This document shows, piece after piece, positions 16,120 to 22,944 of a stretch of 35,287 nt of DNA. This DNA comes from Nitriliruptoraceae bacterium (GTDB taxonomy: Bacteria > Actinomycetota > Nitriliruptoria > Nitriliruptorales > Nitriliruptoraceae), in the NCBI GenBank assembly GCA_020832455.1, contig JAFIEQ010000028.1:1-35287 (forward strand), read 5' to 3'. Position 1 is the first letter of the stretch; each line of letters starts with the position of its first letter. The notes under the pieces were generated by a model. The model was not told the origin of the DNA and searched no databases. It saw nothing but the letters and a program-made list of their open reading frames with translations. Both the position numbers and the translations under genes were made by a program.

Positions 16120-16860
16120 TCAGCGGGTGCCGGGCGGCGTCGGGTACTCGTGACGGTAGGTCACGCTGATCCGGGGCCCGGCGTTCGCGACCTTCGGAAC
16201 CGCGTGCTGCCAGGTGCGCTGGAAGCTGCCGCCCATGACCAGCAGATCGCCGTGCCCGAGCCGGAAGCCGAGCGAGGCACCGCCACCGAGCGGACGGGCA
16301 CGGAAGGTCCGGGGTTGGCCGAGCGAGACGATCGCGATCGTCGCGGTCGGCAGGTCGCGTGCGATCCGGTCGCCGTGCCAGGCCACCGAGTCCCGGCCGT
16401 CGCGGTACAGGTTGACCCCCACCCGCGTGAACCGGATCGCGTACCGCGCGCTCAGGCACCGTCCGATGGCGTGGAAGACGTGCAACGGCGGCCCGAACGC
16501 CGCCGCCCGGGGCTCCCCGACCGCGACGCCGAGGAAGCCGTCCCCACCGTCCGGTGGGAGCTCCCCCGACCCGGACGTGTCGTCGGGCCGCCAGTCCGGG
16601 GCGAAGCGATCCAACGGCAGACCCGCGGTCAGGCGCGGTCGCGGGATGTGCTCGCCCTGGATCCGCTCGACCCCCTGACGCCACGGCAGCTGGTCGATCA
16701 AGGGCTCGACGAGCGCGTCCGCGCCGGCCACCCAGCCCGGCAGGTGATCGAGCCAGGCGCCGTGGTCGAGCTCGTGGCGCACGACACCCGGGAGCGCCGG
16801 GTCGAACGCGGGCGACACCGCGCCCGCGAACAACGAGGACTGCCACGCCGCGGTCTGCAT
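16120..16860 (-). CDS. alkB: AlkB-type 2-oxoglutarate/Fe(II) dioxygenase (DNA alkylation repair)
   Basis: The 246-aa enzyme matches the ALKBH2/3-like bacterial group that removes methyl groups from 1-methyladenine and 3-methylcytosine oxidatively. The iron triad is His162-x-Asp164 in LYRDGRDSVAWHGD and His219 in WQHAVPK; Arg230 and Arg236 in RISVTYR bind 2-oxoglutarate. The Asn-x-Tyr at NLY (150-152) is also conserved. I choose the ATG at 16860: the only alternative, a GTG at 16875, lies inside a LexA-box palindrome. A TACGCT -10-like hexamer ends six bases before the ATG, which suggests a leaderless message. A Gly/Pro/Asp-rich insertion at about 88-112 is unusual in length. Confidence 0.93.
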   Translation of the reverse strand: MQTAAWQSSLFAGAVSPAFDPALPGVVRHELDHGAWLDHLPGWVAGADALVEPLIDQLPWRQGVERIQGEHIPRPRLTAGLPLDRFAPDWRPDDTSGSGELPPDGGDGFLGVAVGEPRAAAFGPPLHVFHAIGRCLSARYAIRFTRVGVNLYRDGRDSVAWHGDRIARDLPTATIAIVSLGQPRTFRARPLGGGASLGFRLGHGDLLVMGGSFQRTWQHAVPKVANAGPRISVTYRHEYPTPPGTR

Positions 16861-16866
16861 GGCCGC

Positions 16867-16888
16867 AGCGTACACGAACGTATGTTCG
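16867..16888 (-). promoter_or_regulatory. SOS (LexA) box and -10 element of the alkB promoter
   Basis: CGAAC-N4-GTTCG is present as CGAACATACGTTCG on the minus strand (16875-16888), the Bacillus/Mycobacterium LexA consensus with intact arms. TACGCT (16867-16872, TANNNT pattern) follows directly and ends six bases before the alkB ATG. LexA bound here would block the promoter until DNA damage. The site fills much of the 48-base gap after the SDR gene. Confidence 0.75.
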
Positions 16889-16908
16889 GTCGCGTCGTCC
16901 AGCGGACG

Positions 16909-17757
16909 TCAGTCCGCCGGGTCGAGGTCCCGATCGATGTAGAGGTCGAAGGCCAGATCCTCGCTGCCGTCGGGGTCCGCCCGGTAGTGCGACAGGTCGG
17001 TGACCCCGGCGTCGCGGAGCACCTCGTCGTCGATCAGCGTCCGCCCGGTCAACGACGCGGGGTCGCTGGTCAGGATCTCGTAGGCGGCGTCCGCGACGAT
17101 CTGCGGGGTGCGACTCCGGGCGATGGCCGCATCGCCACCCAGCAGGTTCTGCACCGCCGCGGTGGCGATCAGCGTCCGCGGCCACAGGGCGTTCGCCGCG
17201 ATCGGGACGTCCCGGAACTCGTGCGCGAACCCGAGCGTCGCCAGACTCATCCCGTACTTCGACAGCGTGTAGGCGATGTGGGGACCGATCCACCGCGGAT
17301 CCAGATCGAGCGGCGGCGACAGCGTCAGGATGTGCGCGTGGTCGGAGGCCTCGAGGTGGGGCACGGCCGCCTTGGTGAGCACGTAGGTCCCGCGCGTGTT
17401 GATGGTCTGCATCAGGTCGTACTTGGAGACGTCGAGGTCCCTGGTCCCCCGCAGGTCGATCGCGGAGGCGTTGTTGACCACGATGTCGATCCCGCCGAAG
17501 TGCTCGGCCGCCCGCGTGACGAACGCGGTGACCGCCTCGGCGTCGCGGACGTCGCCGACGACCGGCAGGGCCCGTCCCCCGGCTGCCTCGATGCGTTCGG
17601 CCGCGGTGAACACGGTGCCCTCGAGCTTGGGGTGCGGCTCGGCCGTCTTGGCCATCAGCGCGACGTTGGCGCCGTCACGGGCCGCGCGTTCCGCGATGGC
17701 GAGTCCGATCCCGCGGCTCCCCCCGGACATGACGATGGTGCGGCCGGCCAGGCTCAT
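16909..17757 (-). CDS. Short-chain dehydrogenase, HSDL2-like
   Basis: The 282-aa NAD(P)-dependent oxidoreductase has the Rossmann cofactor motif SGGSRGIG (11-18), NNAS (95-98), catalytic Ser147 and the YTLSK pair Tyr163/Lys167. The pattern of the N-terminal half, with KTAEPHPKLEGTVFTAAERIEAAGG split by the cofactor helix, is that of the hydroxysteroid dehydrogenase-like 2 group; its physiological substrate is not known, although lipid or acyl substrates are suspected. The ATG at 17757 has GAGGAG eight bases upstream; the longer open frame before it is low-complexity. The alkB gene follows 48 bases downstream but has its own promoter. Confidence 0.92.
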   Translation of the reverse strand: MSLAGRTIVMSGGSRGIGLAIAERAARDGANVALMAKTAEPHPKLEGTVFTAAERIEAAGGRALPVVGDVRDAEAVTAFVTRAAEHFGGIDIVVNNASAIDLRGTRDLDVSKYDLMQTINTRGTYVLTKAAVPHLEASDHAHILTLSPPLDLDPRWIGPHIAYTLSKYGMSLATLGFAHEFRDVPIAANALWPRTLIATAAVQNLLGGDAAIARSRTPQIVADAAYEILTSDPASLTGRTLIDDEVLRDAGVTDLSHYRADPDGSEDLAFDLYIDRDLDPAD

Positions 17758-17965
17758 CGCGGGTGCTCCTCGCGTCGGGTCGATCGGCACGGCGTCGTGC
17801 CATCGGCGGCGAACGCTACCGGGGTCGCCGACGGCGACCACGACCGGCACCCCGGGTCCGGTCGTAGTGGAGGGGGGCAGTGGACCCGTGCCGGGCACGG
17901 AGCGGACCCGTCATCCACGCGCCACATCGGCGAGGATGCGCCCGGACGACGACCAGGAGCGATCC

Positions 17966-18616
17966 ATGACCCCGACCTCCGATGCCCAGACCCGTGTACG
18001 CCGCGCCAGCGGGAAGCAGCGCCACGACCGCGCCGAACTGGACGCGGTGCTCGATGCCGCGCAGGTCGCCCACGTCGCGGTGGTGGACGATCGCCAGCCC
18101 TACGTGCTGCCGATGGCCGCGGTCCGCGACGGCGACCGGCTGCTGCTCCACGGGTCGACGGGGAGCCGGCTGATGCGCCGGTTGGCCGAGGGTGCGCCGA
18201 CGTGCGCCACGGTGACGGTGCTCGACGGGTTGGTCGTCGCCCGGTCCGCCTTCGAGTCGTCGATGCACTACCGCAGCGCGATGGTGTTCGGCGTCGCCCG
18301 CCCGGTCGACGATCCGGTCGAGGCCCTCGACCGCCTGACCGACGGGCTGCTGCCCGGCCGGGTCGCGGAGGTCCGCGCCTCCACCCGCAGGGAGCTCGCC
18401 GCCACCTCGATCCTGGCGCTGCCGCTCGAACGTTGGTCGGTCAAGGTCAGCGACGGACCGCCGGAGGACGATGAGCGCGACCTCGACGGGCCGGCGTGGG
18501 CCGGCGTCATCCCGATCGAGACGTCCTACGGCGCGCCGAAACCGGCCCCGGACCTGCGCGACGGGATCGAGGTGCCGGCGTCGGTGCGGGCGCTGGCCGG
18601 GCCGACCACACCCTGA
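17966..18616 (+). CDS. Pyridoxamine 5'-phosphate oxidase-like (flavin-nucleotide-binding) protein
   Basis: The 216-aa protein has a split-barrel flavin-binding fold of the Pyridox_ox_2 type: RAELDAVLDAAQVAHVAVVDDRQPYVLPMAAVRDGDRLLLHGSTGSRLMRRL, followed by a CATVTVLDGLVVARSAFESSMHYRSAMVFG strand pair. Members bind FMN or FAD and are often annotated as antibiotic-resistance or F420/FMN reductase relatives; the reaction is unknown. CAGGAG sits five bases before the ATG. It is divergent from the SDR gene with 208 bases between the starts, none of which holds an obvious gene. Confidence 0.88.
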   Translation: MTPTSDAQTRVRRASGKQRHDRAELDAVLDAAQVAHVAVVDDRQPYVLPMAAVRDGDRLLLHGSTGSRLMRRLAEGAPTCATVTVLDGLVVARSAFESSMHYRSAMVFGVARPVDDPVEALDRLTDGLLPGRVAEVRASTRRELAATSILALPLERWSVKVSDGPPEDDERDLDGPAWAGVIPIETSYGAPKPAPDLRDGIEVPASVRALAGPTTP

Positions 18617-18715
18617 TCCGCTGCCGCTCGATCGGTGACGCGCTGGCAGCGCTGGGGCTCGACGCGGACGACCGGCGGGCGGCTCACACCGCTCCCAGAC
18701 TGCGCTCCTACTGAA

Positions 18716-18738
18716 CTACATCCGCGCTACGATGTAGC
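18716..18738 (+). promoter_or_regulatory. Operator/promoter of the toxin-antitoxin pair
   Basis: CTACAT (18716-18721) is inverted as ATGTAG (18732-18737), and a nested palindrome GCTAC-GAT-GTAGC spans 18726-18738. TACGAT (18728-18733) fits the TANNNT -10 pattern, and TACATC recurs inside the gene start at 18772. This suits autorepression by the RHH antitoxin. Confidence 0.55.
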
Positions 18739-18757
18739 TCTTCGGAGGAGGATCCTC

Positions 18758-19180
18758 GTGGCTGCGCGGAGTACATCGTTCCGACTGGGTGACGAAGCCC
18801 GGCGACGTCTGCACGAGCGTGCCGAGCGTGAGGGGATCAGTGCCACGGCGCTGCTCGAACGACTCATCATCGAGGGCGTGGACACCCTCGAGCACGCCGG
18901 TGTCGTGTACCGCGGCCCAGGTCACGACCGCCGGGCTGCACTCGCCGGCGGGCCCGATGTCTGGGAGATCATCGCGCGGCTGCGGGAACTCGAGGGCAGC
19001 GAGGAGGACCGGATCGCGGTCCTGGCTGCGGAGATCGATGTCCACCCGCGGCTGCTCCGCGATGCGCTGGAGTTCGCCGCCCGGAATCCAGAGGAGATCG
19101 AGATCCGGATCGAGCGCAACGAGCGCGCGATCGCCGAGGGCCGTCGGGCAGCGGCGCAGCGGCGGGCGCTGCTGGCGTGA
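18758..19180 (+). CDS. Antitoxin: ribbon-helix-helix N-terminus plus DUF433-like C-terminus
   Basis: The 140-aa protein opens with a CopG-type RHH unit (STSFRLGDEARRRLHERAEREGISATALLERLIIEGV, residues 5-40), which would dimerise and bind the operator upstream. After a linker, residues 65-120 resemble the DUF433 helix-turn-helix (DVWEIIARLREL, RIAVLAAEIDVHPRLLRDALEFAARNPEEIEIRIERN), a common antitoxin partner of DUF5615 PIN-like toxins. The Arg/Ala-rich end is probably helical and toxin-binding. GGAGGAGG lies before the GTG start. The stop overlaps the toxin start by four bases. Base composition of the promoter is AT-richer than its neighbours. Confidence 0.82.
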   Translation: MAARSTSFRLGDEARRRLHERAEREGISATALLERLIIEGVDTLEHAGVVYRGPGHDRRAALAGGPDVWEIIARLRELEGSEEDRIAVLAAEIDVHPRLLRDALEFAARNPEEIEIRIERNERAIAEGRRAAAQRRALLA

Positions 19181-19503
19181 GGTTCCTGCTCGACGAGATG
19201 CTGCCACGGGCCGCAGCGGTGGAACTCCGCGATACGTTCGATCACGATGCGAAGCATGTCCGCGAGACGGGCCTGTCCGGTGCCGATGACGCCACGGTCG
19301 CGACGGTCGCGCGCAACGAGTCCCGGGCGGTCGTGACGGAGAACATCAGCGACTTCGCGGTGGAACCCGACCTGGTGCTCGTATGCATCCTGAAGCGCAG
19401 ACTCCCCTCGGGCGGAGCCCAGGCTCGGGCGCTGGCTGAGCTGCTCGACCGGTGGGCAACCGACAACCCCGATCCCTACGTCGGTCAGCACTGGCCGACC
19501 TGA
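19177..19503 (+). CDS. PIN-like toxin (DUF5615/VapC-related nuclease)
   Basis: The 108-aa protein matches the DUF5615 PIN-like group: RFLLDEMLP with Asp6/Glu7 as the first acidic metal ligands, the ADDATVATVARNESRAVVTENISDF stretch with Asp38 and the TEN-x-x-DF motif, and a short C-terminal helix. Such proteins are predicted RNases that act with a DUF433 or AbrB/RHH antitoxin; direct proof of activity for this group is limited. The GTG start sits in GTGA and overlaps the antitoxin stop, so the two are made together. No signal peptide or membrane segment. Confidence 0.85.
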   Translation: MRFLLDEMLPRAAAVELRDTFDHDAKHVRETGLSGADDATVATVARNESRAVVTENISDFAVEPDLVLVCILKRRLPSGGAQARALAELLDRWATDNPDPYVGQHWPT

Positions 19504-19514
19504 TCGACGACTCC

Positions 19515-19556
19515 CCCACGGGCCGGCGGGTCGGGCTGGAGGTCCCGCCCGGTGGG
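19515..19556. terminator. Imperfect hairpin between toxin and sortase genes
   Basis: CCCAC-GGGC (19515-19523) can pair with GCCC-G-GTGGG (19547-19556), with one bulged base. It lies in the 152-base gap between convergent genes, which holds no gene. Confidence 0.3.
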
Positions 19557-19655
19557 CGCCGAGGCAGGGTCCCGGGCACTCGGGCCATCACATCCCCCAC
19601 CGGCGTTCGCCCGCACCCGCTGCCGAACCCAGGCGCGACAGGCAACGGCCCGGGA

Positions 19656-20420
19656 TCAGCGGTCGGCGAGCACCGCGAAGACCACGATGTTGTCCTCGTA
19701 GCTCCGCGCCTGTCGGTCGAAGGCGCCACCACAGGTGATGAGCCGCAGTCCCGCGTGGTCGAGGTCGCCGTAGACCTCCTCGGTCGGGAAGGCGTCCTTC
19801 GCGAACCGCTCGACCCGAGTGACGCGGAAGTGCGCCGTGGTCCCGTCCCGTCGGGTGATGGCGATGTCGTCGCCGGGCGCCAGGTCACGGATCTCGAAGA
19901 ACACCCCGGGCTGTCCGGCCCAGTCCACGTGGCCGGCGATGATCGCCGGGCCGCGTTCGCCGGGCGTCGGCGACCCCGTGAACCACCCGGCGGGGAAGCC
20001 GCCGGGCGGGACCTCGAGCCTGCCGTCGTCCTGGATCCCGAGCGCCATGAGCGTGGTGTCCACCCCGGCGGCCGGGACCTGCAACCTCGTCGGTGTGGAG
20101 GGCGCCATCACGGCCTGGTCCGGGTCCGGGTTCTCCGCAGGCTCGGTGACGGGGTCGGGTACTACTGCTGCTGGTGGCCGAGCGGCCGGCGTGCCCGTCG
20201 TCGCCGGTTCCCGCTCCACCGGGGTCGTGATCGCAGGCGCGGACGGGACCGGCTGCGGGCTGACCTCGTCCAGCGGGGCCGCTGGCAACGGCGCTGGGCT
20301 CGCGGCGATGTTCGGACCGCCGAGGGAGGCGCACCCGCCGGCCACGAGGGCGGCGACGAGGATGTCGACCACGAGCCGGCTCGCGCGCAGCCGGCTCGTG
20401 ATCGACGGGTGCCGGGTCAT
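19656..20420 (-). CDS. Class F-like sortase with N-terminal lipobox
   Basis: The 254-aa sortase would cleave a C-terminal sorting motif and join the protein to the cell envelope. The catalytic triad is His164 (IAGHVDW), Cys230 (LITCGG) and Arg239 (RQARSYEDN). The domain spans about 110-254, with a Pro/Ala-rich linker (35-108) behind a hydrophobic N-terminus ending LVAGGC; Cys30 satisfies the lipobox pattern, so the enzyme may be a lipoprotein rather than a simple signal-anchored protein. Its ATG comes two bases after the stop of the DUF3494 surface-protein gene (TGAGGATG), so the pair is coupled and the upstream gene is the likely dedicated substrate. Confidence 0.92.
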   Translation of the reverse strand: MTRHPSITSRLRASRLVVDILVAALVAGGCASLGGPNIAASPAPLPAAPLDEVSPQPVPSAPAITTPVEREPATTGTPAARPPAAVVPDPVTEPAENPDPDQAVMAPSTPTRLQVPAAGVDTTLMALGIQDDGRLEVPPGGFPAGWFTGSPTPGERGPAIIAGHVDWAGQPGVFFEIRDLAPGDDIAITRRDGTTAHFRVTRVERFAKDAFPTEEVYGDLDHAGLRLITCGGAFDRQARSYEDNIVVFAVLADR

Positions 20421-20422
20421 CC

Positions 20423-21571
20423 TCAGATCCGCACACGGCGGCGGGTCGCGACCATCGCGGTCCCTGCAGCGGCGACCAGGAGTGTCATCGCGAGCAGCAA
20501 CGGCATCGACCAGCCGACCGGCGCGGCGGGGCCGCCACCGGCGGGGACCCCGCCCGAAGGGACCCGCGTGATCTGGCTGGTGGTGTCACCGTCGGTCGGG
20601 GTGCCCTCGCCGGTGGTCGTGCCATCGGTGGGCGTGCCGTCGGAGGAGTCACCACTGGTGGTGTCGCTGCCGTCGGTGGTGTCGCTGCCACCCGTCGCGT
20701 CGCCGCCACCAGTCGTGTCACCACCGCCGGTCGTGTCATCACCGCCGGTCGTGTCATCACCGCCGGTCGTGTCATCCCCGCCGTCGCCGGCGTCGTCCTC
20801 GTCGTCGTGCCCGGTTGGCGTGACACAGGCCTCGTTCGTGATCGTGTTGGTGTCCATGGTGACGGCGCCCTCGCGTGCCAGGACGCGACCGTGGACGGTC
20901 GCCCCGGTGTCCAGCGTGATCGACTGCATCGCCATGACGGTGCCCTCGAGGTGGGAGCCGGTCCCGAGTGTCGCGGAGCTACCGACCTGCCAGTACACGT
21001 TGCAAGGGTCCGCCTCGCCGATCAGATCCACGTCGCTGGCCGAGGCCGTGGTCAGCGTGGACGCCATCTGGAAGATGAACACCGCGTCCGGGTCCCCCTC
21101 GGCGTCGAGGGTGAGCGTTCCCGTGATGCCGAACGTCCCAGCCGCGGAGTCGTAGACGCCGGCCTCCAGCCTGGTCTCCCCGAGCTCCGTCGGGATCTCC
21201 GTCGCCGCCAACGGCGGCGCCGCGTGGTCGTAGGCCGTGCCCAGATCGATCTTCGCCTGCTCGGCCACCCCATCGGTCCTGTGGAGCGCTCCGTGGTGCG
21301 TGATGACGTTCGCACCATCGTCGTAGCCGGGCACGGCGGTCCCGGGGTGCAGCCCGATGTCGCCGGTGACCGTGCTCGGCCCCGTGTTCGTGATGGTCGA
21401 GCCGGCCAGGACCGCGAAGCTCTCGGCCGTGCCGAGGGGCACGTCGGCGGCGGCGTGCGCGGCACTGAGCGGTTGCAGCAGACCGGTGGACAGCAGCCCG
21501 AGCGCGACCATCAGGCAGGTCGCCTGATGCCGCGTCCGTCGGATGTTCGGAAGATGGCGGGAGCGGTTCAT
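20423..21571 (-). CDS. Ice-binding-like (DUF3494) surface protein with sortase-type C-terminus
   Basis: The 382-aa exported protein has a signal peptide (1-40, cleavage near AHA-AA), a DUF3494 beta-helix (about 45-250: GTAESFAVLAGSTITNTG, TVTGDIGLHPGTAVPG, AVFIFQMAS, GTVMAMQSITLDTGATVHGRVLAREGAVTMDTNTI), a Thr/Asp/Gly spacer (255-333) with DDTTGG repeats, the motif VPSGGVPAGGG (337-347), a membrane helix (353-374) and a basic tail RRRVRI. This layout is that of a sortase substrate anchored to the envelope. DUF3494 proteins bind ice or act as adhesins; which applies is unknown. It is followed by its sortase and preceded by a diguanylate cyclase gene and a hairpin-rich leader. Confidence 0.92.
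   Translation of the reverse strand: MNRSRHLPNIRRTRHQATCLMVALGLLSTGLLQPLSAAHAAADVPLGTAESFAVLAGSTITNTGPSTVTGDIGLHPGTAVPGYDDGANVITHHGALHRTDGVAEQAKIDLGTAYDHAAPPLAATEIPTELGETRLEAGVYDSAAGTFGITGTLTLDAEGDPDAVFIFQMASTLTTASASDVDLIGEADPCNVYWQVGSSATLGTGSHLEGTVMAMQSITLDTGATVHGRVLAREGAVTMDTNTITNEACVTPTGHDDEDDAGDGGDDTTGGDDTTGGDDTTGGGDTTGGGDATGGSDTTDGSDTTSGDSSDGTPTDGTTTGEGTPTDGDTTSQITRVPSGGVPAGGGPAAPVGWSMPLLLAMTLLVAAAGTAMVATRRRVRI
20712..20783 (-). repeat. Four 18-bp tandem repeats within the DUF3494 gene
   Basis: Four consecutive 18-base units begin GTCGTGTCA and differ at one or two positions. They encode successive DDTTGG hexapeptides of the spacer. Copy number is likely to vary between strains by slippage. 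Confidence 0.8.
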
Positions 21572-21612
21572 GGGCGTTCCTCACGGAGGCTCGGATGGGC
21601 TGGCTGCACGAC

Positions 21613-21728
21613 CCGGGGCCACGGCCCGGAAGCCGCCGGGGGCAGAGGACCCCTGGCGAGTGGCAGATCAGCGACACGGCCCGCCGGTCAGACCCGGCAA
21701 CGGAACGCGGGACCGCCACGAACGGCGG
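21613..21728 (-). other. Hairpin-rich leader upstream of the DUF3494 gene
   Basis: Four stems follow each other in the 166-base gap: CCGCC/GGCGG (21713-21728), GCCGG/CCGGC (21683-21698), CGCC-G-GGGG/CCCC-T-GGCG with a 7-base loop (21634-21658), and CCGGGGCC/GGCCCGG (21613-21629). It could be a structured 5' UTR, a terminator for the cyclase gene, or both. I see no GEMM (c-di-GMP-I) core. Confidence 0.4.
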
Positions 21729-21737
21729 AAGAACTCC

Positions 21738-22874
21738 CTAGTGCATCACACCACTGCCTCGACCGGTCCGGGCCGGACCTTGAGCGTTCATGGTCGACGA
21801 CCGCATCCAGCTCGAACCGGGCTGCGCCTTGGCCCGGTACATCGCCCGGTCCGCCGCGCGCATCAGGGCCATGACGTCGACCGCGGGGTCACCCGCCACC
21901 GCGATCCCGATCGACACCGCGATGGGCACGTGACGCCCGTCGAGTTGCATCCCGTCCGCCACGGAGGCGATGAGCCGCTCGGCGATCTGCTCGGCGTCCG
22001 TCGGCGTCACGAGATCCTCACAGACCGCCACGAACTCGTCCCCACCGATCCGCGCGAGCGTGTCCGCCGGCCGCATGGCCGTGGTGAACCGACGGGCGAC
22101 CTCCGCCAGGACCTGGTCGCCGGTTCCGTGACCACGGGTGTCGTTGAGCTGCTTGAACCCGTCGAGGTCGAGGAACAGCAGCGCGATCAGGGCATCGTGA
22201 CGGTCGAGGCGCGCGACCGCCTGGACGAGCCGGTCGTCGAACAGGGCCCGGTTGGGCAGCCCGGTCAACGCGTCGGTCCGCGTGGCCCGCCGCAGCGCCA
22301 GCACGCTGGAGGCCAGCTGCGCCTGGTGGCCGAGCAGTTCGAGTTCACCGGCGGTGAATACCCGCGGACCCGCGTCGAACATGGCCACCGTGCCCAGTAC
22401 GACCCCGTCGTCGATCAGCGGGACCCCGGCGTACGCACCGATGACCCCGCTCGCCACGAGCGGGTTGTCACGGAAGACCGGGTGGGAACCGGCGTCGGCG
22501 ACCGTCAGGGCGGCCCCGGTGTCGACCACCTCGGCACAGAACGCCACCTGGTCGGCGACCTCGGTGCACGGTGCCCCGACCCCGATCTCCGCCACGTAGG
22601 TCTGCAGGTCGGGCCGCACCGTGTTGATGATGGCGATGGGCACGTCGCAGCCCAGTTGCAGCGTGGCGACGACCGCGTCCAGATCGCGGTCACCGGCGTG
22701 GCCCTCGAGTTCGCTGGCCGACACGGCGGCGAGCCGGGCCGGGTCGCTGACGCCGACCACGGCGCCGGGGATCGACGGACCGTCTGCCACGGGGATCGTC
22801 ACGGCACCCTCTCGAGGAGTTCGGAGAACCCACGCAACGGTGGTCGTGACCAGCACGGGACGATCGGCCGGCAT
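21738..22874 (-). CDS. GAF-GGDEF diguanylate cyclase
   Basis: The 378-aa soluble enzyme would make cyclic di-GMP from two GTP. A GAF domain (about 45-195, with CDVPIAIINTVRPDLQTYVAE and FCAEVVDTGAALTVADA) senses a cytoplasmic signal; the GGDEF domain (200-355) has the intact active site GGDEF (277-281), the TDALTGLPNRALFDDRL entry motif, and an allosteric I-site RxxD (Arg268-Asp271) five residues before it, so product inhibition is expected. No EAL domain is present. The ATG at 22874 has no good ribosome site; a GTG at 22802 preceded by GAGAGGG is a serious alternative. The adhesin-sortase genes lie 166 bases downstream in the same direction. Confidence 0.92.
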   Translation of the reverse strand: MPADRPVLVTTTVAWVLRTPREGAVTIPVADGPSIPGAVVGVSDPARLAAVSASELEGHAGDRDLDAVVATLQLGCDVPIAIINTVRPDLQTYVAEIGVGAPCTEVADQVAFCAEVVDTGAALTVADAGSHPVFRDNPLVASGVIGAYAGVPLIDDGVVLGTVAMFDAGPRVFTAGELELLGHQAQLASSVLALRRATRTDALTGLPNRALFDDRLVQAVARLDRHDALIALLFLDLDGFKQLNDTRGHGTGDQVLAEVARRFTTAMRPADTLARIGGDEFVAVCEDLVTPTDAEQIAERLIASVADGMQLDGRHVPIAVSIGIAVAGDPAVDVMALMRAADRAMYRAKAQPGSSWMRSSTMNAQGPARTGRGSGVMH

Positions 22875-22944
22875 CGCTCGCGACCGTACCAGCGGGCCAC
22901 CGGGCCACTCGGCCGGACCGAGCGCCTGGACGCCCTCGCTGGTC

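Noticed and set aside
14549..17293. A 914-codon minus-strand frame that ends in the acidic-tailed membrane protein
   Set aside because: Only the last 220 or so codons look like protein; the rest is an out-of-frame shadow of pirin and alkB.
15235..18474. A 1079-codon plus-strand frame over the pirin, alkB and SDR genes
   Set aside because: The opposite strand carries three genes with complete catalytic motifs and ribosome sites; this frame has a shadow composition (Val/Arg/Gly/Asp).
18619..18651. CGCTGCC/GGCAGCG hairpin after the PNPOx-like gene as a terminator
   Set aside because: The 19-base loop makes the stem weak, and the region has other equally good chance pairings.
20712..20783. Regular 18-bp repeats that might suggest a CRISPR-like array
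   Set aside because: The units are contiguous without spacers and encode DDTTGG within a clear protein frame.
21572..21737. A c-di-GMP-I (GEMM) riboswitch before the DUF3494 gene
   Set aside because: The conserved core around ACGCAAAGC is absent on both strands of the window; only generic hairpins are visible, reported separately.
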